Of a stretch of 64,000 nt of DNA, positions 21,986-33,372 are shown piece after piece. Within the stretch, counting starts at the first letter, position 1, and each line of letters opens with the position of its first letter. The notes under the pieces are model-generated. The model did not search any database, was not told where the DNA came from, and worked only from the letters and a program-made list of their open reading frames with translations. The stretch comes from Jaltomata sinuosa. Its lineage: Eukaryota; Streptophyta; Magnoliopsida; Solanales; Solanaceae. The stretch is taken from positions 62,001 to 126,000 of the forward strand of contig QJPP01003544.1 in NCBI GenBank assembly GCA_003996215.1, given 5' to 3'. The position numbers and the translations under genes are program-made.

Positions 21986-22338
21986 TGCCCAAAACCTGAG
22001 TAGCCGTCACAGCGAGAGTGGCTCTAGTACCCTCCAACCCACTCAGGAATGACAATACCTACTGAATAACCTCAGACGACATAGGGGGAAGACCTACACC
22101 TCCGATCAGTGCAGCCTCCTCCTATTCTGCGCCCTCCTCGTGCACAACCTTAACCTCCTACTCAATAGGATACTGAGTAGGGGAGGGGTCACCGACCTCT
22201 GGTCTGCAGCCACCGCCTAAGCTCTACCCCTGGCGGGTGTTGCTCTTCCTCTGCCCCTGTCCCTTTCTCGCCCTCGTACTGCCGGTTCCACAGCTGGAGC
22301 TGCTGCCCTTGCTCTACTTCACCTGGTTTTAACAATTT
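21986..22338 (-). pseudogene. E2 gag N-terminal remnant fused to RT
   Basis: The minus strand starts at a lost initiation codon (ATT VKTR) at about 22338 and runs through RERDRGRGRATPARGRA, EAALIGGVGLPPM and TATQVLG. The same N-terminal order is seen in the E4 gag (RGRATPTRDRAQAAA, EAALDGGADLPLI, VLSTQPA). It then passes in frame into the RT N-terminus, THPISIPSYHMAP. The rest of gag and all of protease are deleted. Several in-frame stops are present. Confidence 0.75.
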
Positions 22339-22538
22339 GTGGATAAAAGAATGAAGGGTAGTTAGGTACCAATTTGGATCTCCAGATACCAATTGGAATC
22401 AAGTTATAGCACGAAGGAAGAAAGAAGAGATTATTTCCTAAATCTTGTAGCCTCCCGAAGAAACGTACAGATGTCTCCATACTGTTCTGCAAGACTCTAC
22501 TAGACTCATTTTGGTACGATGAGATAAATAAACCTAGG

Positions 22539-22550
22539 GCTCTGATACCA
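22539..22550 (-). promoter_or_regulatory. E2 primer binding site, tRNA-Met type
   Basis: The minus strand reads TGGTATCAGAGC, the complement of the initiator tRNA-Met 3' end, a few bases after the LTR end. Confidence 0.9.
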
Positions 22551-23389
22551 TCTTTTTTACAACCTAAATCGCCGTGAGTGGCACCCACCCTAAACCCCCG
22601 GTGAGCGAACCAAGTAACCAAGTCAACACTTGTCAAGTCTAAGCAGCTAAAACCAGTTGCATTAATTAAAATCAATATTCATAACTAGAAATAAATGATA
22701 AAAAATCCCTGTAGAAATAAACTCTAGAATCTGAAAGTCGTGTACCAAAATGTCTAACATAAGTCTAGGATACGGGGATGCAACCCCAAATTAAAAGTAG
22801 TCTGAGTATGAACAATGGACAAGAAATGATAGACGAATCCATGGCAGCCTGGAAGAAGTAGCTCACCCTTAGATTCAAGAAACGCTTGTGTCACTACTGA
22901 GGTCGCGTAGCAGCCGCTCGAATATGCCCTACACTCAACAAAAGAAGAGCAAGTGCAGCATCAGTACACAAAACAATAGTGTACTGGTAAGATCATCAGC
23001 CAACTCCAATATACGAAATATGAACACTTAACTAAACTTAGTAAAGCATGACTAGTAAAGCATGACAAAACATGTATAAACAAAGTCGGTAATTACAATA
23101 CACACTCTTAGTTATCAGCCTGATTTATCAACCACATAAGATATTTCCAAAACCACAACGACAATAATAAATGCAACTCCATATGCCACTCAAGTAACCC
23201 GGACCACCCAAGAATCCCTAAGGAAATATCTACAGTGTTTAACATGCAATCTCGATCTACACAAGAACCAACCCAGCATTTAAACATAACCACTCGGCCA
23301 CTCATGGACCAATATGCAATAATTACATCACAAGAAATAAACCCGGTCCACTCATGGAACCAAAACACAGAATCACGATCAAATATGTC

Positions 23390-23530
23390 CCAATCATGGT
23401 ACCCGAGCCAACCATAATAGAATCTATACCAGGCTTGGTACCCGAGCCAACTAATAGATATCTCATACTAGGCGTGGTACCCGAGTCAACCAATGAATTA
23501 TACTATGCATGGTACCCTAGCCAACCAAAT
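23390..23530. repeat. GTACCA...TGGTAC hairpin array, E2 5' LTR
   Basis: Four decayed units with the CCCGAGCCAACC tail; only parts of the inverted arms survive (CTATACCAGGCTTGGTACCC, CATACTAGGCGTGGTACCC). Confidence 0.8.
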
Positions 23531-24286
23531 GTCACCTGACATCACAACAATCAATAATAATAAACATAACACACACTTTTAAAACCAACGAGTAAATAAG
23601 AGAAGTTCATTTCACCAGATTGACAATTGAATATCATTAACATTCATTATTATATTCCCTAAAACAGGTACTGTACAAGCAATACTAATGCAATAGTTAA
23701 CATGCACATAAAACGTAAATGGGAAATAATTCCACCATCACCTACCTCGAAATTCGCTCGAATTCTCTACTGAACCTGAGCTTTCCCTTTTTGTGATGCT
23801 TTAGCTTGTTCTTGGTCTAAAAACAAACACATAAACACAAAATCAACCCATGTGGCCTAAATATTCCTTGATTATGTCCTAATTCCAAACCCCAGGCCAA
23901 ACTCATGAACATTCCACCTAACCTAGGGACTTTCTTCTGATAATTTGCCTAAACTACTAATTTTATGGTTACGTTAGCAAAATACGGTATTAAATCATGA
24001 GTTACACAGTTTATACACCAAACCCAAGGCTTTCTACATTCACATTCCTTGTTACACTAGATTTTACCCCTTAGGTGAAGCTAAACACTCCCCACTGCCC
24101 GTAACTAATGATTCTAAGGTATAGAAATTAAAGTACTATCTTAGGGGAATGAAATCCTTACCTTTATGACGAATCTTGATGGAAGATTAATAAGAATCGC
24201 CTCTAGTCGCCTCTGCCTTTTTCCAAAATGTTCTTGAATAATTATTAACATTTTTGGGAAAGTTTCTGCATTTTCTGTGATTTATC

Positions 24287-24437
24287 CCGCTATAGCGGCC
24301 AATCTCGCTATAGCGGCATCACCATAGCGAAAGCCGCCCTCTATACCGGGGTTGATCGCCTTGACTTATGATATAGAGAGAATTTCTCCACTATAGCGGT
24401 CGTCATTGTAGCAGCGTGTCACCCGCTATAGTGGCTG
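24287..24437. repeat. CCGCTATAGCGG palindrome cluster, E2 5' LTR
   Basis: Perfect 12-bp palindrome at 24287-24298, CGCTATAGCG at 24306-24315, and decayed copies to 24437 (CCACTATAGCGG, CCGCTATAGTGG). Confidence 0.9.
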
Positions 24438-24815
24438 ACATGGGACAGAACCTCAGGAATCCTCTCAGTTTTACCCATTTACAACACACTTTCAAACCAT
24501 GATATTTCAGACCAACCCTTTCATGTCAAGTTTGATTTCGAGAATTCTATCACCCAAATTTATTTTTGAAAAGTCCTACAGACTCCTTAACGTCTTCGCT
24601 AATAGAAAAACTAGCTCAACCTTAGACATTTCACTCAATCCTTTCTCGGATTACCTTAGACCTTGTATCGCTCAGAATCCATTCGAAACTAGCCTAGCCC
24701 AAAATTTCCAACTCCCAAACTTGGAAGTTTTCTAACCCATTTCTTTGCATGAATAGCTCATCTATAACAACGGGAATGGTCGTTACAAAATTATTTATGA
24801 CTTAATTCCTTAAAT

Positions 24816-24922
24816 ATTCACTCAACTAATAGTTATCTCACAAAAGTCACTTTCTTTATCAAAGAAAACTTGAAATCAAGAAAAAAGGTGACTTTATGAG
24901 ATAGACCTATTAGTTGAATGAC
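24816..24922. repeat. Short hairpin element, possible MITE
   Basis: The left arm 24818-24850 (ACTCAACTAATAG ... CTCACAAAAGTCAC) is inverted at 24888-24920 (GTGACTTTATGAG ... CTATTAGTTGA), about 33 bp per arm with few mismatches around a 37-base AT-rich centre. Size and shape fit a small MITE or fold-back element. I cannot define a target duplication with confidence. Confidence 0.65.
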
Positions 24923-25075
24923 CCTATTGGAAATCAACCGAATTACTTACACTAATGTTGTATATAACTTAAACTATAAAATAATGAAATAATACATTTC
25001 TTACATGTCACAATCCACTTGTGGACTTAGGAGTGAACAAAACTGAATCACAAACTGAATCAAATTGTCACGACC

Positions 25076-25146
25076 CAAAACTAAAGAGTTGTGATGGCAC
25101 CCACCCCAACCAACTGTGGTAGGTAAGCCAAACAAAATAAAGCAAT
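25076..25146 (-). repeat. LTR terminal fragment interrupted by E3
   Basis: Starts TGTCACGACCC, the same terminus as the E4 LTR, then GGCACCCACCCC, and stops at the E3 boundary. It is probably the end of another Tekay-type LTR into which E3 inserted; the rest should lie to the right, beyond the window. Confidence 0.6.
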
Positions 25147-26166
25147 TGTCATGACCAAACTACCAGGCCGTGCAGGCACCTACTCTAAGCACCTAGATAG
25201 GAGAACTCTTACCACCTGATCCAATAGGTAAATGCGAAAATTAAGAGTAAAACATACGAAAGTAACCCTTTTTAATACTGAAACAAAACATTTACAAATT
25301 TTCATCTTGTAAAACCTTTTCAACTTGAATACAACCCTCTATAGGAACTAGTCTAACCAGGTACAAGAGCCATAAAGGAGAAAATACAAGTATGAAAAGA
25401 AGACAAAACTTCCACCATGGAAACGAAGAGTAAAAGCCGCGGGGGATCACCATCGTCCTGTACCTATGAAATATCACTGATCCTGCAACCAGACTATACC
25501 CAAAAAGGTATAATAAGAGTAGTATCAGTACCAATAATACTTATTGGTAAGCATCATCGGTTGACCCAAATCCACCGCATACCATCATATAAGAAATCAA
25601 GAGATAATATGCAATAGGATACAAGAAATCCAGTCTCTCACTATCCACCTTTACTCTAGTACTATTACCGCTACAACCTGTATGTTTGGCCCTAAGTCTT
25701 CCTTTCTGGTTCCACTGCCAACTCCTAACACTAGAAATTTTCCAGTGACACTTAATACTAGGCTTACCAAGTAACACTTAAATACTAGACTTCCCAAGTA
25801 ATACTTATTTCATACATCTGACAACTAAGTCTGACCCGGACTACCATCCCTTGTTTAGGTCAACCAAGCTGACTCAACAACCTGAAGTACATCCAACTAC
25901 ATGAAAAAAGTCCAATAACTACCATGGAAACCAATAATAACAATAAGTATGTTACCCTTTCTACGTAACCCGGATAAATCAAGGATCCCTAGGACAACCC
26001 CCAAGTGTTCAACATGCAATTCCCAGTCTACTCAAGGACCAACCCACATTTAAATGCAACTACCCAGCCTCTTATGTACCAATATGTAATAATTACAGTT
26101 TCAAAGAATTAACTCGATCCACTCATGGAACCAACAATAAACACAATCAACCACATAAATAAACCC

Positions 26167-26310
26167 ATACCAGGCGTGGTACCCGAGCCAACCATTATAG
26201 AACCTGTACCAGGCGTGGTACCTGAGCCAACCGATAAGTATCTTGTACTAGGCATGGTACCTGAGCCAACCAATATATATCCCATACCAGGCATGGTACT
26301 CGAGCTAACC
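26167..26310. repeat. GTACCA...TGGTAC hairpin array, E3 3' LTR
   Basis: Four hairpin cores start at 26167, 26206, 26245 and 26284, exactly 39 bp apart. Confidence 0.92.
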
Positions 26311-27284
26311 GAATGTCACACACAGTCCAATAGTCAATAAATAAATGAACAATATCACACTTGTAAAACCAACAAGCAACAAAACCAAGTTCATTTCATA
26401 TGATTAACACCCGGACACTTAGACATTCATAATTTAATTTCCTAAACATGCAAAGCACATACATTGCTAAGCTAAAGTTACATGCAATCACGTTGCATTT
26501 AGAAAGACAATGACCATCAGCTACTTAATAACCTGATTCATGGCCTAACCTTCATATCCCATCCAAAGACTAATTCCCGATTTACCCTCTAGTCACATAT
26601 GCAGTAACTACATCAATTCTGAAAACCCTCTTTAACCGCAAACATAGTTCAGAGAAAACATCCCCTAATATTTAGGCTCCAACCTTTCCTGTTCATTTCA
26701 TTCCTTTAATTGAATTAGTCCTAAGAACTCACTATAACTTAGCCACATAATTGTTCACCATATTCCCGGTTCCCTGAACCTACCTAATAGTCTAGTTCCC
26801 CCTTTATCTAGCATCACACACAAGTAAATTATTATAAACAAACCTAAAATGAAACACATCATCCCCAACACCATCATTCCCTATATAATCAACCAGCCAG
26901 ACGGTACAATATCTCTCTAGACTCTGTGCCCAAAGGCCTATGGATAAATCCTCCCATCATTCTACAACAATAATATGCAAGTAAATATGGGTCTACAACT
27001 ACTCAATTAAACCTAGCCTACCTAGACACCAAGCATCAGCTGCAGAGGTCTGAACAATGAAAATCTGGCTCCGTGAATACAATTCCTGACGGAGGGTGGA
27101 CCTGGAATCCATGGGTTTTCCCCTCCTTAGCTAAAATATTCCCTCTCTATGGCTCCCAAGCTTTGGAGCAGCCTAGAAGAATTTTTGGAGCAACCCTCCT
27201 CTGTTTTCCAACTGAGAAGAAGAAGTCTAAAATATAAAAATTGCATTTCAACTACTGCCTCTGTCATTCTGCTGTAACAGTCGA

Positions 27285-27345
27285 TTGACCACTACAACGG
27301 TGGTGCTATAGCGGTAAAATTCCCGCTATAGCAGGGTGACATCAG
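27285..27345. repeat. CCGCTATAGCGG-type palindromes, E3 3' LTR
   Basis: GTGCTATAGCGG and CCCGCTATAGCAGGG, two decayed copies. Confidence 0.75.
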
Positions 27346-27470
27346 TCTAGACGAATTTCAAAACCTGAAATTTCTGTCATGTCATCCCCATTTTAATTAA
27401 ATCTTATTTTAATTATTCCCAAAGTCCACGATGAGGTGATTTTAAAATAACAACAAGATAGGTCATTACA

Positions 27471-28658
27471 ATAGATACCAATTTACCCATTGTTCATCCC
27501 TGAATGATCCCATACTAAAGAGAAAAGAAGGATAAATTTGGAAATCCCATAGTCCCACCTGGACTGCATAATTATGACCCTATGCGAAACATCAAAACCT
27601 CCCCTTTTTTAGTTGTACTTGACTCACTTGGAAATAATTTAGCCCTCCTCTGTCAAGGAATTCCTTCCTCCAATCTATACAAAAAAAATTAAAGTAACCC
27701 CTTCCGAGTGACTAAGAGTCCGGGGCCTCATAAAATACCGGTTCAAAAGGAATTCAAGTGACTCAGAAAGGAACCTTTCCGCTCTCAAACTGACCTGCCT
27801 TCCGCTATAGCAGAAATTGTACTGCCATTATGGTACTGATATAGCAAGAGGCCGACTCCTATAGTGGTTGACAATATTTAAAATGGGTGAGAAATGGGTA
27901 TTATGCCCATTCTCCCATATTTTCATCTGAAAACACCCCCTTCCTCCCGATCACCCCACTCCTGACATCGGAAAATTTAGGTAACTAACATACCCACTTA
28001 CTTCTTTACTTTATTGCACGATTATTAATTAAATTGTGGTAGAAAATGGTGGATAAAGTAGATATTGTAGTTGGTTTTTAAATTTAAAAATAGGTTGAAT
28101 TTTTGTCAGATTTCTGAAGCATGGGTGCTTCCCTTATGTTTCCAATGTTTCCACTGCATTCTGAGCATAAGGATTATGTGATATTTGACCCAAAATAGGT
28201 CTAAAATTGTGGGGAAGGGGAAGGGTTGTTCTCGAAGGAAAGTGGTGATTTGGGCAAATTTTAGGTGTTATAATGCCTAAAATTTTGCATAAAAAGGTGG
28301 TAGAGCACTTTAGGAGTACTGATCTGGACTTGGAATGACAAAAATAAAGATTTAGGTCAAGGGCGCCATTGATGCACTCCTTGACGCTCTGGGATAATAG
28401 AGACTGCTATAGCGGAACCCAACCGCTATAGCAGAGAAATTCCCGCTATAGCGGTTCCGCTGTAGCAGACGACCATCCGCTATAGCGGGAGGCCAAAAAT
28501 AGTAGCCTTCCAGACATAGACTAGGGAGAGCACTTAGACAATTCACTTTGAGTACAGGGAAGTCTGCTGGTAGGAATTCCTTTGTTCCCTTTTTGAAAAG
28601 TATTTACTTTTGCTCTTACCAGTTCTAATCCCACCTCTTGCCAATTACAGGTTAAACT
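27471..28658. other. E3 interior, non-coding, with two palindrome clusters
   Basis: The first part (27475-27530) carries the ACCAATTTACCCATTGTTC block found just inside the 3' LTR of E2 and E4, that is, the normal 3' end of the interior. The rest has no domain. Decayed CCGCTATAGCAG-type palindromes occur at about 27798-27860 and a strong cluster at 28403-28488, including two perfect CCGCTATAGCGG copies (28443-28454, 28477-28488). Confidence 0.6.
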
Positions 28659-29900
28659 TACTCAATAGCTGCCAATCAAGAATACATTCCTCCCTATGAG
28701 AGGTTCCCTGATGATTCTAGTCGAGAGAGGTGTTGGGATTATCGGAGGATCAGTATATGCTATTAAAGGGTCTTCAATATGGTGGTCATGGATGAGAAGG
28801 CACCCGCCTTCTATCTCAGGCTTCAAGAGTTCAACTGGGGTCCATTGCTGTTGGCTCCCCCTTCAGGGAGCTCAGGCTGGGTGAGGGAATTCTATGCCAT
28901 CCTCCCCACCGTGCGTTGGGATGACCCTAAACCCACTATCTTCCTCCGAGGGGTTGATTTCCCTGTGGAAGCTCGGACCATCAATGAGGTGCTAGGGGTG
29001 CCTCATGTGTCAAACAAGGCATACAAAGCCAAGAATTGAATATGGGACATGATATGGCTGAGGGATACTCTGGTGGAAGAGGAGTTTAGGGACGAGGTTT
29101 ATCGACCTAGTGCTGAGGGCATCACAAGTTCTTATTTTTTTAGTTGATGCTAGGAGGTGGCTGAACTTGGTGTCCTAGAGGATCCGTCCATCGGGCAATA
29201 ATATCGACGTGACTTATCTTAGGCCTAGGTGGTGGTTTGTGCTATGCAAAGGATCCTGTTAAATGTGGGGGCTTTGATTGTAGCTGAATAAAAGGACTTC
29301 TACCGGGGTCCTAAGAAGGGCCCCTTCCTGCCGGGTTTGGTGTCTGAGCTATACAGGCAGTTCCATGTGCCTGAGGATGAGACTGACAAGGAGGTGGATA
29401 TGGATTCCCCCTTCCACCCTCTCCGGGTGAAAGTGATTACCTCTATAGGGAAGAAGAAGAGGAAGGTGAATGAAGCAGGGAGCATCCAGGCTGCCGAGGG
29501 TGATTATGATGATGGTGATTGTATTTCCCCTCCTTCCCAGTCCCAGCCCCCAATTTCTAGTAGCCATCTCAGTGAGAACCTGGACGCGGTCAGGCAATTC
29601 ATGGAGGGTACTACTGTTGTAGGTACTGCCCCGCCCCATTCTGCTCAGGACTTTGCAACAATCCACAGGGAGTTGGATGAAACGAAGAAAAAGAAGAGGC
29701 GCTCCCGGGATCGCATGCTTGCCCGGATGTGGAAGACCATTAAGGTCATGTTTACTTGTGCTGCCCCTGATCAGGAGCTTCCCCAGCTAGAGCTGGATGA
29801 CCTGCAGGAGTTCCCTTTCTTGAGAGATACTGAGGACCCCGCTCCCGCAGCCCCTGATGGTGATGAGGCATTCGTCTTGGACCCCCTCTTATTATATTAG
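28659..29900 (+). pseudogene. Antisense pseudogene: putative plant transposon protein family
   Basis: In one frame from 28659: YIPPYERFPDD, then after a TAA VVMDEKAPAFYLRLQEFNWG, WVREFYAILPTVRWDD, IFLRGVDFPVEARTINEVLG. Broken pieces follow (WLRDTLVEEEFRDEV, RIRPSGNNIDVTYLRPR, GPKKGPFLPGLV), then an open 187-residue tail (29337-29900) with DMDSPFHPLRVKV, a basic KKRKV stretch, an acidic end and a Ser/Pro-rich linker. The WVREFY...INEVLG core matches the plant putative transposon protein (Transposase_32-like) family, abundant in Solanaceae repeats, whose function is unknown. At least two stops and two frameshifts. It is antisense to E3. The start is not determined; CAATTACAG at 28642-28650 resembles a splice acceptor. 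Confidence 0.75.
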
Positions 29901-30726
29901 CACTATTGTTTCTTAGGTTTTGCCCCCGTTTGGGGTATATACTAGACGATGTTCCCCTTTTCTTTCCCCCTTTTGTTTTAAGCACGTGGTGATTCTTTTT
30001 CTTACATAGCAGCTTACAACTTAACAATCATTTTTAGACTCTCCAGAAATGGAAAGAAAAATAGGGGAAAACAGGGCAGGGATGTCCCGCCCTCTCCGCT
30101 ATAGCGGTTGACACGCTGTTACAGCGGTACTGCCATAGCAGAAAAATTCCCTCTATAGTAGGGTCGCTGTAGCGGTATAAGCCCTCTATGGCAGTCCAGA
30201 CGATAGCAGCCCAGGAAATTGAATTTTCTGCAGAGTTTACCCATTCCTCATTCTCGATTTTCAATGTTAACCCCTGAAATCACGTCATGGTCTTAAACGT
30301 AACCCCAAGACCTTCCCCAATAATGCATAATTTGAAATTTGGCACCATGTTATCATAATATCTATACAAAATACATGAGAAAATGGTTCACAATAACACA
30401 TTCCCTCTATCATACAAAGATCACCCATTTTTTCTCCATGGTTCCCAACCAAACCCGACTATCCTGAAACCGGAGTTTTCCCATAGTCACCAATCCTGTT
30501 GTTCCCTTACCATATTCACTAATGGTAAGCCCATACCTAAGCGTAATACTACTTCTTCTATTAAATCTCACAACACCTTATCACTAATACAAGATCACAC
30601 AACATCAAGTTATGACTCTTCCCGAACCAAAGTCTTCACAATAAGGTAAGCAATTACACACCACACAACTACAGTCATACAAGTAAGGCAATGCACAAAA
30701 TTTCAAGCTTCAAGATGTAGTACAAT
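29901..30726. other. E3 interior right of the antisense pseudogene
   Basis: No domain recognised. A palindrome cluster at 30096-30200 includes one perfect CCGCTATAGCGG (30096-30107) and several decayed copies. An 88-residue open stretch at 30383-30649 has no recognisable domain and is not called. Confidence 0.5.
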
Positions 30727-31554
30727 TGTCACGACCCACACCGCCGTGAGTGGCACCCACCCAATACCCCCGGGTGAGCGGACCAATTCCGACCCAACAC
30801 TTAATTATCCTAGCAACTTAATATCAAAGCATAAAATAAGCTAGAAATAAAATCTCAAATACTATTTCATAAAACTGCGAAAATATCCTCACTAGAACTT
30901 GAAAGTCATTATACCAAAACATTCTACCATATTGTCTAGAAAATATGGGGATGCAACCACAAATAAGCAAGAGTTTAATCCCAAAACAAGTGGGCTATAA
31001 CTAAATAGAATGAAACCAAGGTAGCTCGATCGAAGCAACTCACCCTTGATGTATGAAAGCACTGGGACTAAAGTGAGGTCGCGCGTCAGCCACCAGAAGA
31101 TTTCTTGTACTCACAAAAAAGAAACGCAAGTGAAGAATCAGTACACAACCACCATGTACTGGTAGGATCATCAGCCAATTCTAAATAAATAGTATATGAA
31201 CAGCAACTAAAGCCAAGTAAAGCACAGGAAACATATGAACAAGCCAACAAATATCTCTAGACTACAAGTCACCTCCTAGCTTATCCCCACATGTAATCCA
31301 CTTCACAACCATTGACAACATTGAATGACAATATAATAAACATTCCATTTTACTTAGCCCGGACCCACCCTGGGATCCTCTTAACAACACCTAAGTGCTA
31401 AACATACAACTCGGTCTACACCAAGACCAACTCACAATTAAATATAATAATAACCCGACCTCTCAAGGACCATATGCAATATCATAATTCAGCAAAACAA
31501 ATCGATCCACTCATGGAACCATCACAAGAATGCACAATGCAATAAAATAAACCC

Positions 31555-31700
31555 GTACCAAGCGTGGTACCCGAGCCAACCAGTTAGTATCCTATACCAG
31601 GCATGGTACCCGAGCAAACCATTTGTTATCCCATACCAGACGTGGTACCCGAGTCAACCATTAGTATTCCGTACCAGGCGTGGTACCCGAGCTAACCGAG
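31555..31700. repeat. GTACCA...TGGTAC hairpin array, E4 3' LTR
   Basis: Cores at 31555, 31594, 31633 and 31671 (spacing 39, 39, 38), all with the 6-4-6 inverted form and the CCCGAG tail. Confidence 0.92.
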
Positions 31701-32489
31701 TGTCACACAGAATCCACAGTCACAAACAATAAACAATCAACACTTGTAAACCGACAAGCAATAACACCTAGTTCATTTCACAAGACTGATGACATGACAC
31801 TTAGACTTTCCTAAGTCATTCCCTAAGCATGCAACTCATACAATACTTAAGCAAAAGTACATGAACATACAATGCATACAAGAATCAATAACCATCACCT
31901 AACTCAAAATATTCCAAGCTCTACTAAACCGGAGCTTTCCCGTTTCCCAAAGTTCTTGCCGGTTTTTGGTGTAAATCAACACACAATAACCAAAATCAAT
32001 CCTTATGGCCTAATAGTTACCCGGATTATGCAAAAATCCCAAACCTCAGGCCAACCATGATTATCATATGCTTTATTACACTGCCTTTTATGAGATTACT
32101 CATAGACCTTACATATTGGAATTTTCCCGAGCTTTCCCACCATTAATTCATCTATTCCTACTATTTTTATGGATACATTTAGAGAATTAAGGTCACATGA
32201 TCATAATCTAATGAAATCATCAACACCCAAGAACTCCTACACCTTAGAATCCCCTATTTCCCCAGATTCTACCATCTTAGTTCATTCCAAACCTTTCTCC
32301 AAGTCCACCCCTAGCAATTCTATAGCATAGGAAGGATAGTATGGAGTTTGGGGAGTAGAATTCTTACCTTTAGGATGAAAATTGGTGGAAAACTGATGAA
32401 AATCGCCCAAAATTGCCTTGCCCTTCTCCCAAAACATGTTTAGGAAAACTGACTGTTTTTGGGGAAATTTCTACATTAAATCCCATCGC

Positions 32490-32645
32490 GCTCTGCTATA
32501 GCAGTCCGCTCCACTATAGCAGTACTTCCATAGTAGAATCGACCTCTATGGCGGAGGCTGACCGACGTTGACTTCCGCTATAGTGGTATTTTTTTCGCTA
32601 CGGTGAAGGTCGCTATGGCGGTGTGTCAACCGCTATGGTGGTTTA
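32490..32645. repeat. CCGCTATAGCGG-type palindrome cluster, E4 3' LTR
   Basis: CTGCTATAGCAG (a compensated perfect palindrome at 32494-32505), CCACTATAGCAG, CCGCTATAGTGG, CCGCTATGGTGG and others. Confidence 0.85.
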
Positions 32646-33070
32646 CATGGGATAGAAAGTTATAAAGTCCCCCAAATTGGTCCATTTTACAACACACTCA
32701 TTTTCATGATGTTTCGAAACAACCTTTTCACGTCAACCTCGATACTGGGAGTTTTACTCACCCGAATTTGATTTTGAAATATCCCCCGGACTCCTTTATG
32801 TCTTAGCTAAATGGAATACTAGCTCAAAATAGGACACATTTCCCAATACTTATTCAAATTTCCCAAGACCATACCTCACTCCAAAACCAACTGAGACTAT
32901 CCTAGCCCAGAATTTTTCTAACTCCCAAATTTGGAAGTTTACTAACTTGAAACTTGGCATGAAAAGTCTACCCATAACAATGAACCTGGTCATTATAACA
33001 AATACCAATTTACCCATCGTTCATCCTCGAAAGATCCAACCCAAAATTATGGAAGTAAAGAAAGGAAATC

Positions 33071-33367
33071 TCACGATCTCTTTCGCATAAATGTAATGAA
33101 ACCCTTATCTGAAATGATAGACAATGGTACCCCATACAGTCTCACGATCTCTTTCACATAAATCTTAGCCAATTGCTGTGAATTATAGTCCACCCTAACC
33201 GGAATAAAATGAGTTGACTTGGTCAACCTATCCACAATGACCCAAATAGAGTCATACTTCCCCAAGGTCTTGGGAAGACCCACCACAAAATCCATGGATA
33301 ACCTTTCCCACGTCCATTTTGGAATGGGCATCCTCTGAAGTAGTCCTGCAGGTCTTTGGTGCTCATA
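33071..33367 (-). pseudogene. E4 integrase core, left part
   Basis: IPKWTWERLSMDFVVGLPKT, then YDSIWVIVDRLTKSTHFIPV and VPLSIISDKG: the first two catalytic Asp residues of the DDE triad are present. After SDKG the sequence runs straight into the 3' UTR block next to the LTR, so the third catalytic residue, the C-terminal domain and any chromodomain are deleted. The N-terminal part of the same gene lies at 40939-41155, on the other side of E6. Confidence 0.88.
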
Positions 33368-33372
33368 CTTTA

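Larger units (their letters stand above)
16935..24787 (-). mobile_element. E2: Tekay/Del-like chromovirus with internal deletion
   Basis: The minus-strand order is 5' LTR (24787-22556), tRNA-Met-type primer site, short gag remnant, RT, RNase H, integrase with chromodomain, 3' LTR (19094-16935). The chromodomain downstream of integrase and the approximately 2.2 kb LTRs fit the Tekay/Del clade. Gag capsid, nucleocapsid and protease are missing. The outer 47 or so bases of the 3' LTR are absent because E1 is inserted there. A right-hand target duplicate would begin at 24788, but its partner lies outside the window. Confidence 0.88.
22556..24787 (-). repeat. E2 5' LTR
   Basis: Begins on the minus strand at 24787 with TGTAACGACCATTCCCG and ends near 22556. 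Homologous to 16935-19094. The exact 3' terminus is blurred by mutation (relatives end ...GGGTCGTGACA). Contains the palindrome cluster 24287-24437 and the hairpin array 23390-23530. Confidence 0.88.
25147..27470 (-). repeat. E3 3' LTR
   Basis: On the plus strand it runs TGTCATGACCAAACTACC ... GATAGGTCATTACA. A GCAAT target half lies just left at 25142-25146. Contains a 39-bp hairpin array (26167-26299) and one palindrome pair (27285-27345). Small open frames inside have no domain. Confidence 0.85.
30727..32997 (-). repeat. E4 3' LTR
   Basis: Plus-strand ends TGTCACGACCCACACC ... GGTCATTATA. Homologous to 44919-47102. Contains a hairpin array (31555-31686) and a palindrome cluster (32490-32645). 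Confidence 0.92.

Noticed and set aside
25292..25534. Hydrophobic open frames in the E3 LTR (also 47633-47929)
   Set aside because: Homologous LTR positions; hydrophobic content comes from T-rich sequence and the frame is not preserved over its full length between copies.
26167..26310. CRISPR-like appearance of regularly spaced short repeats with variable spacers
   Set aside because: Eukaryotic LTR context, only three or four imperfect units, spacers themselves related; same array present in several LTR copies.
30383..30649. 88-residue open frame in E3
   Set aside because: Low-complexity Ser/Thr/Asn-rich sequence without domain or homologous frame elsewhere in the window.
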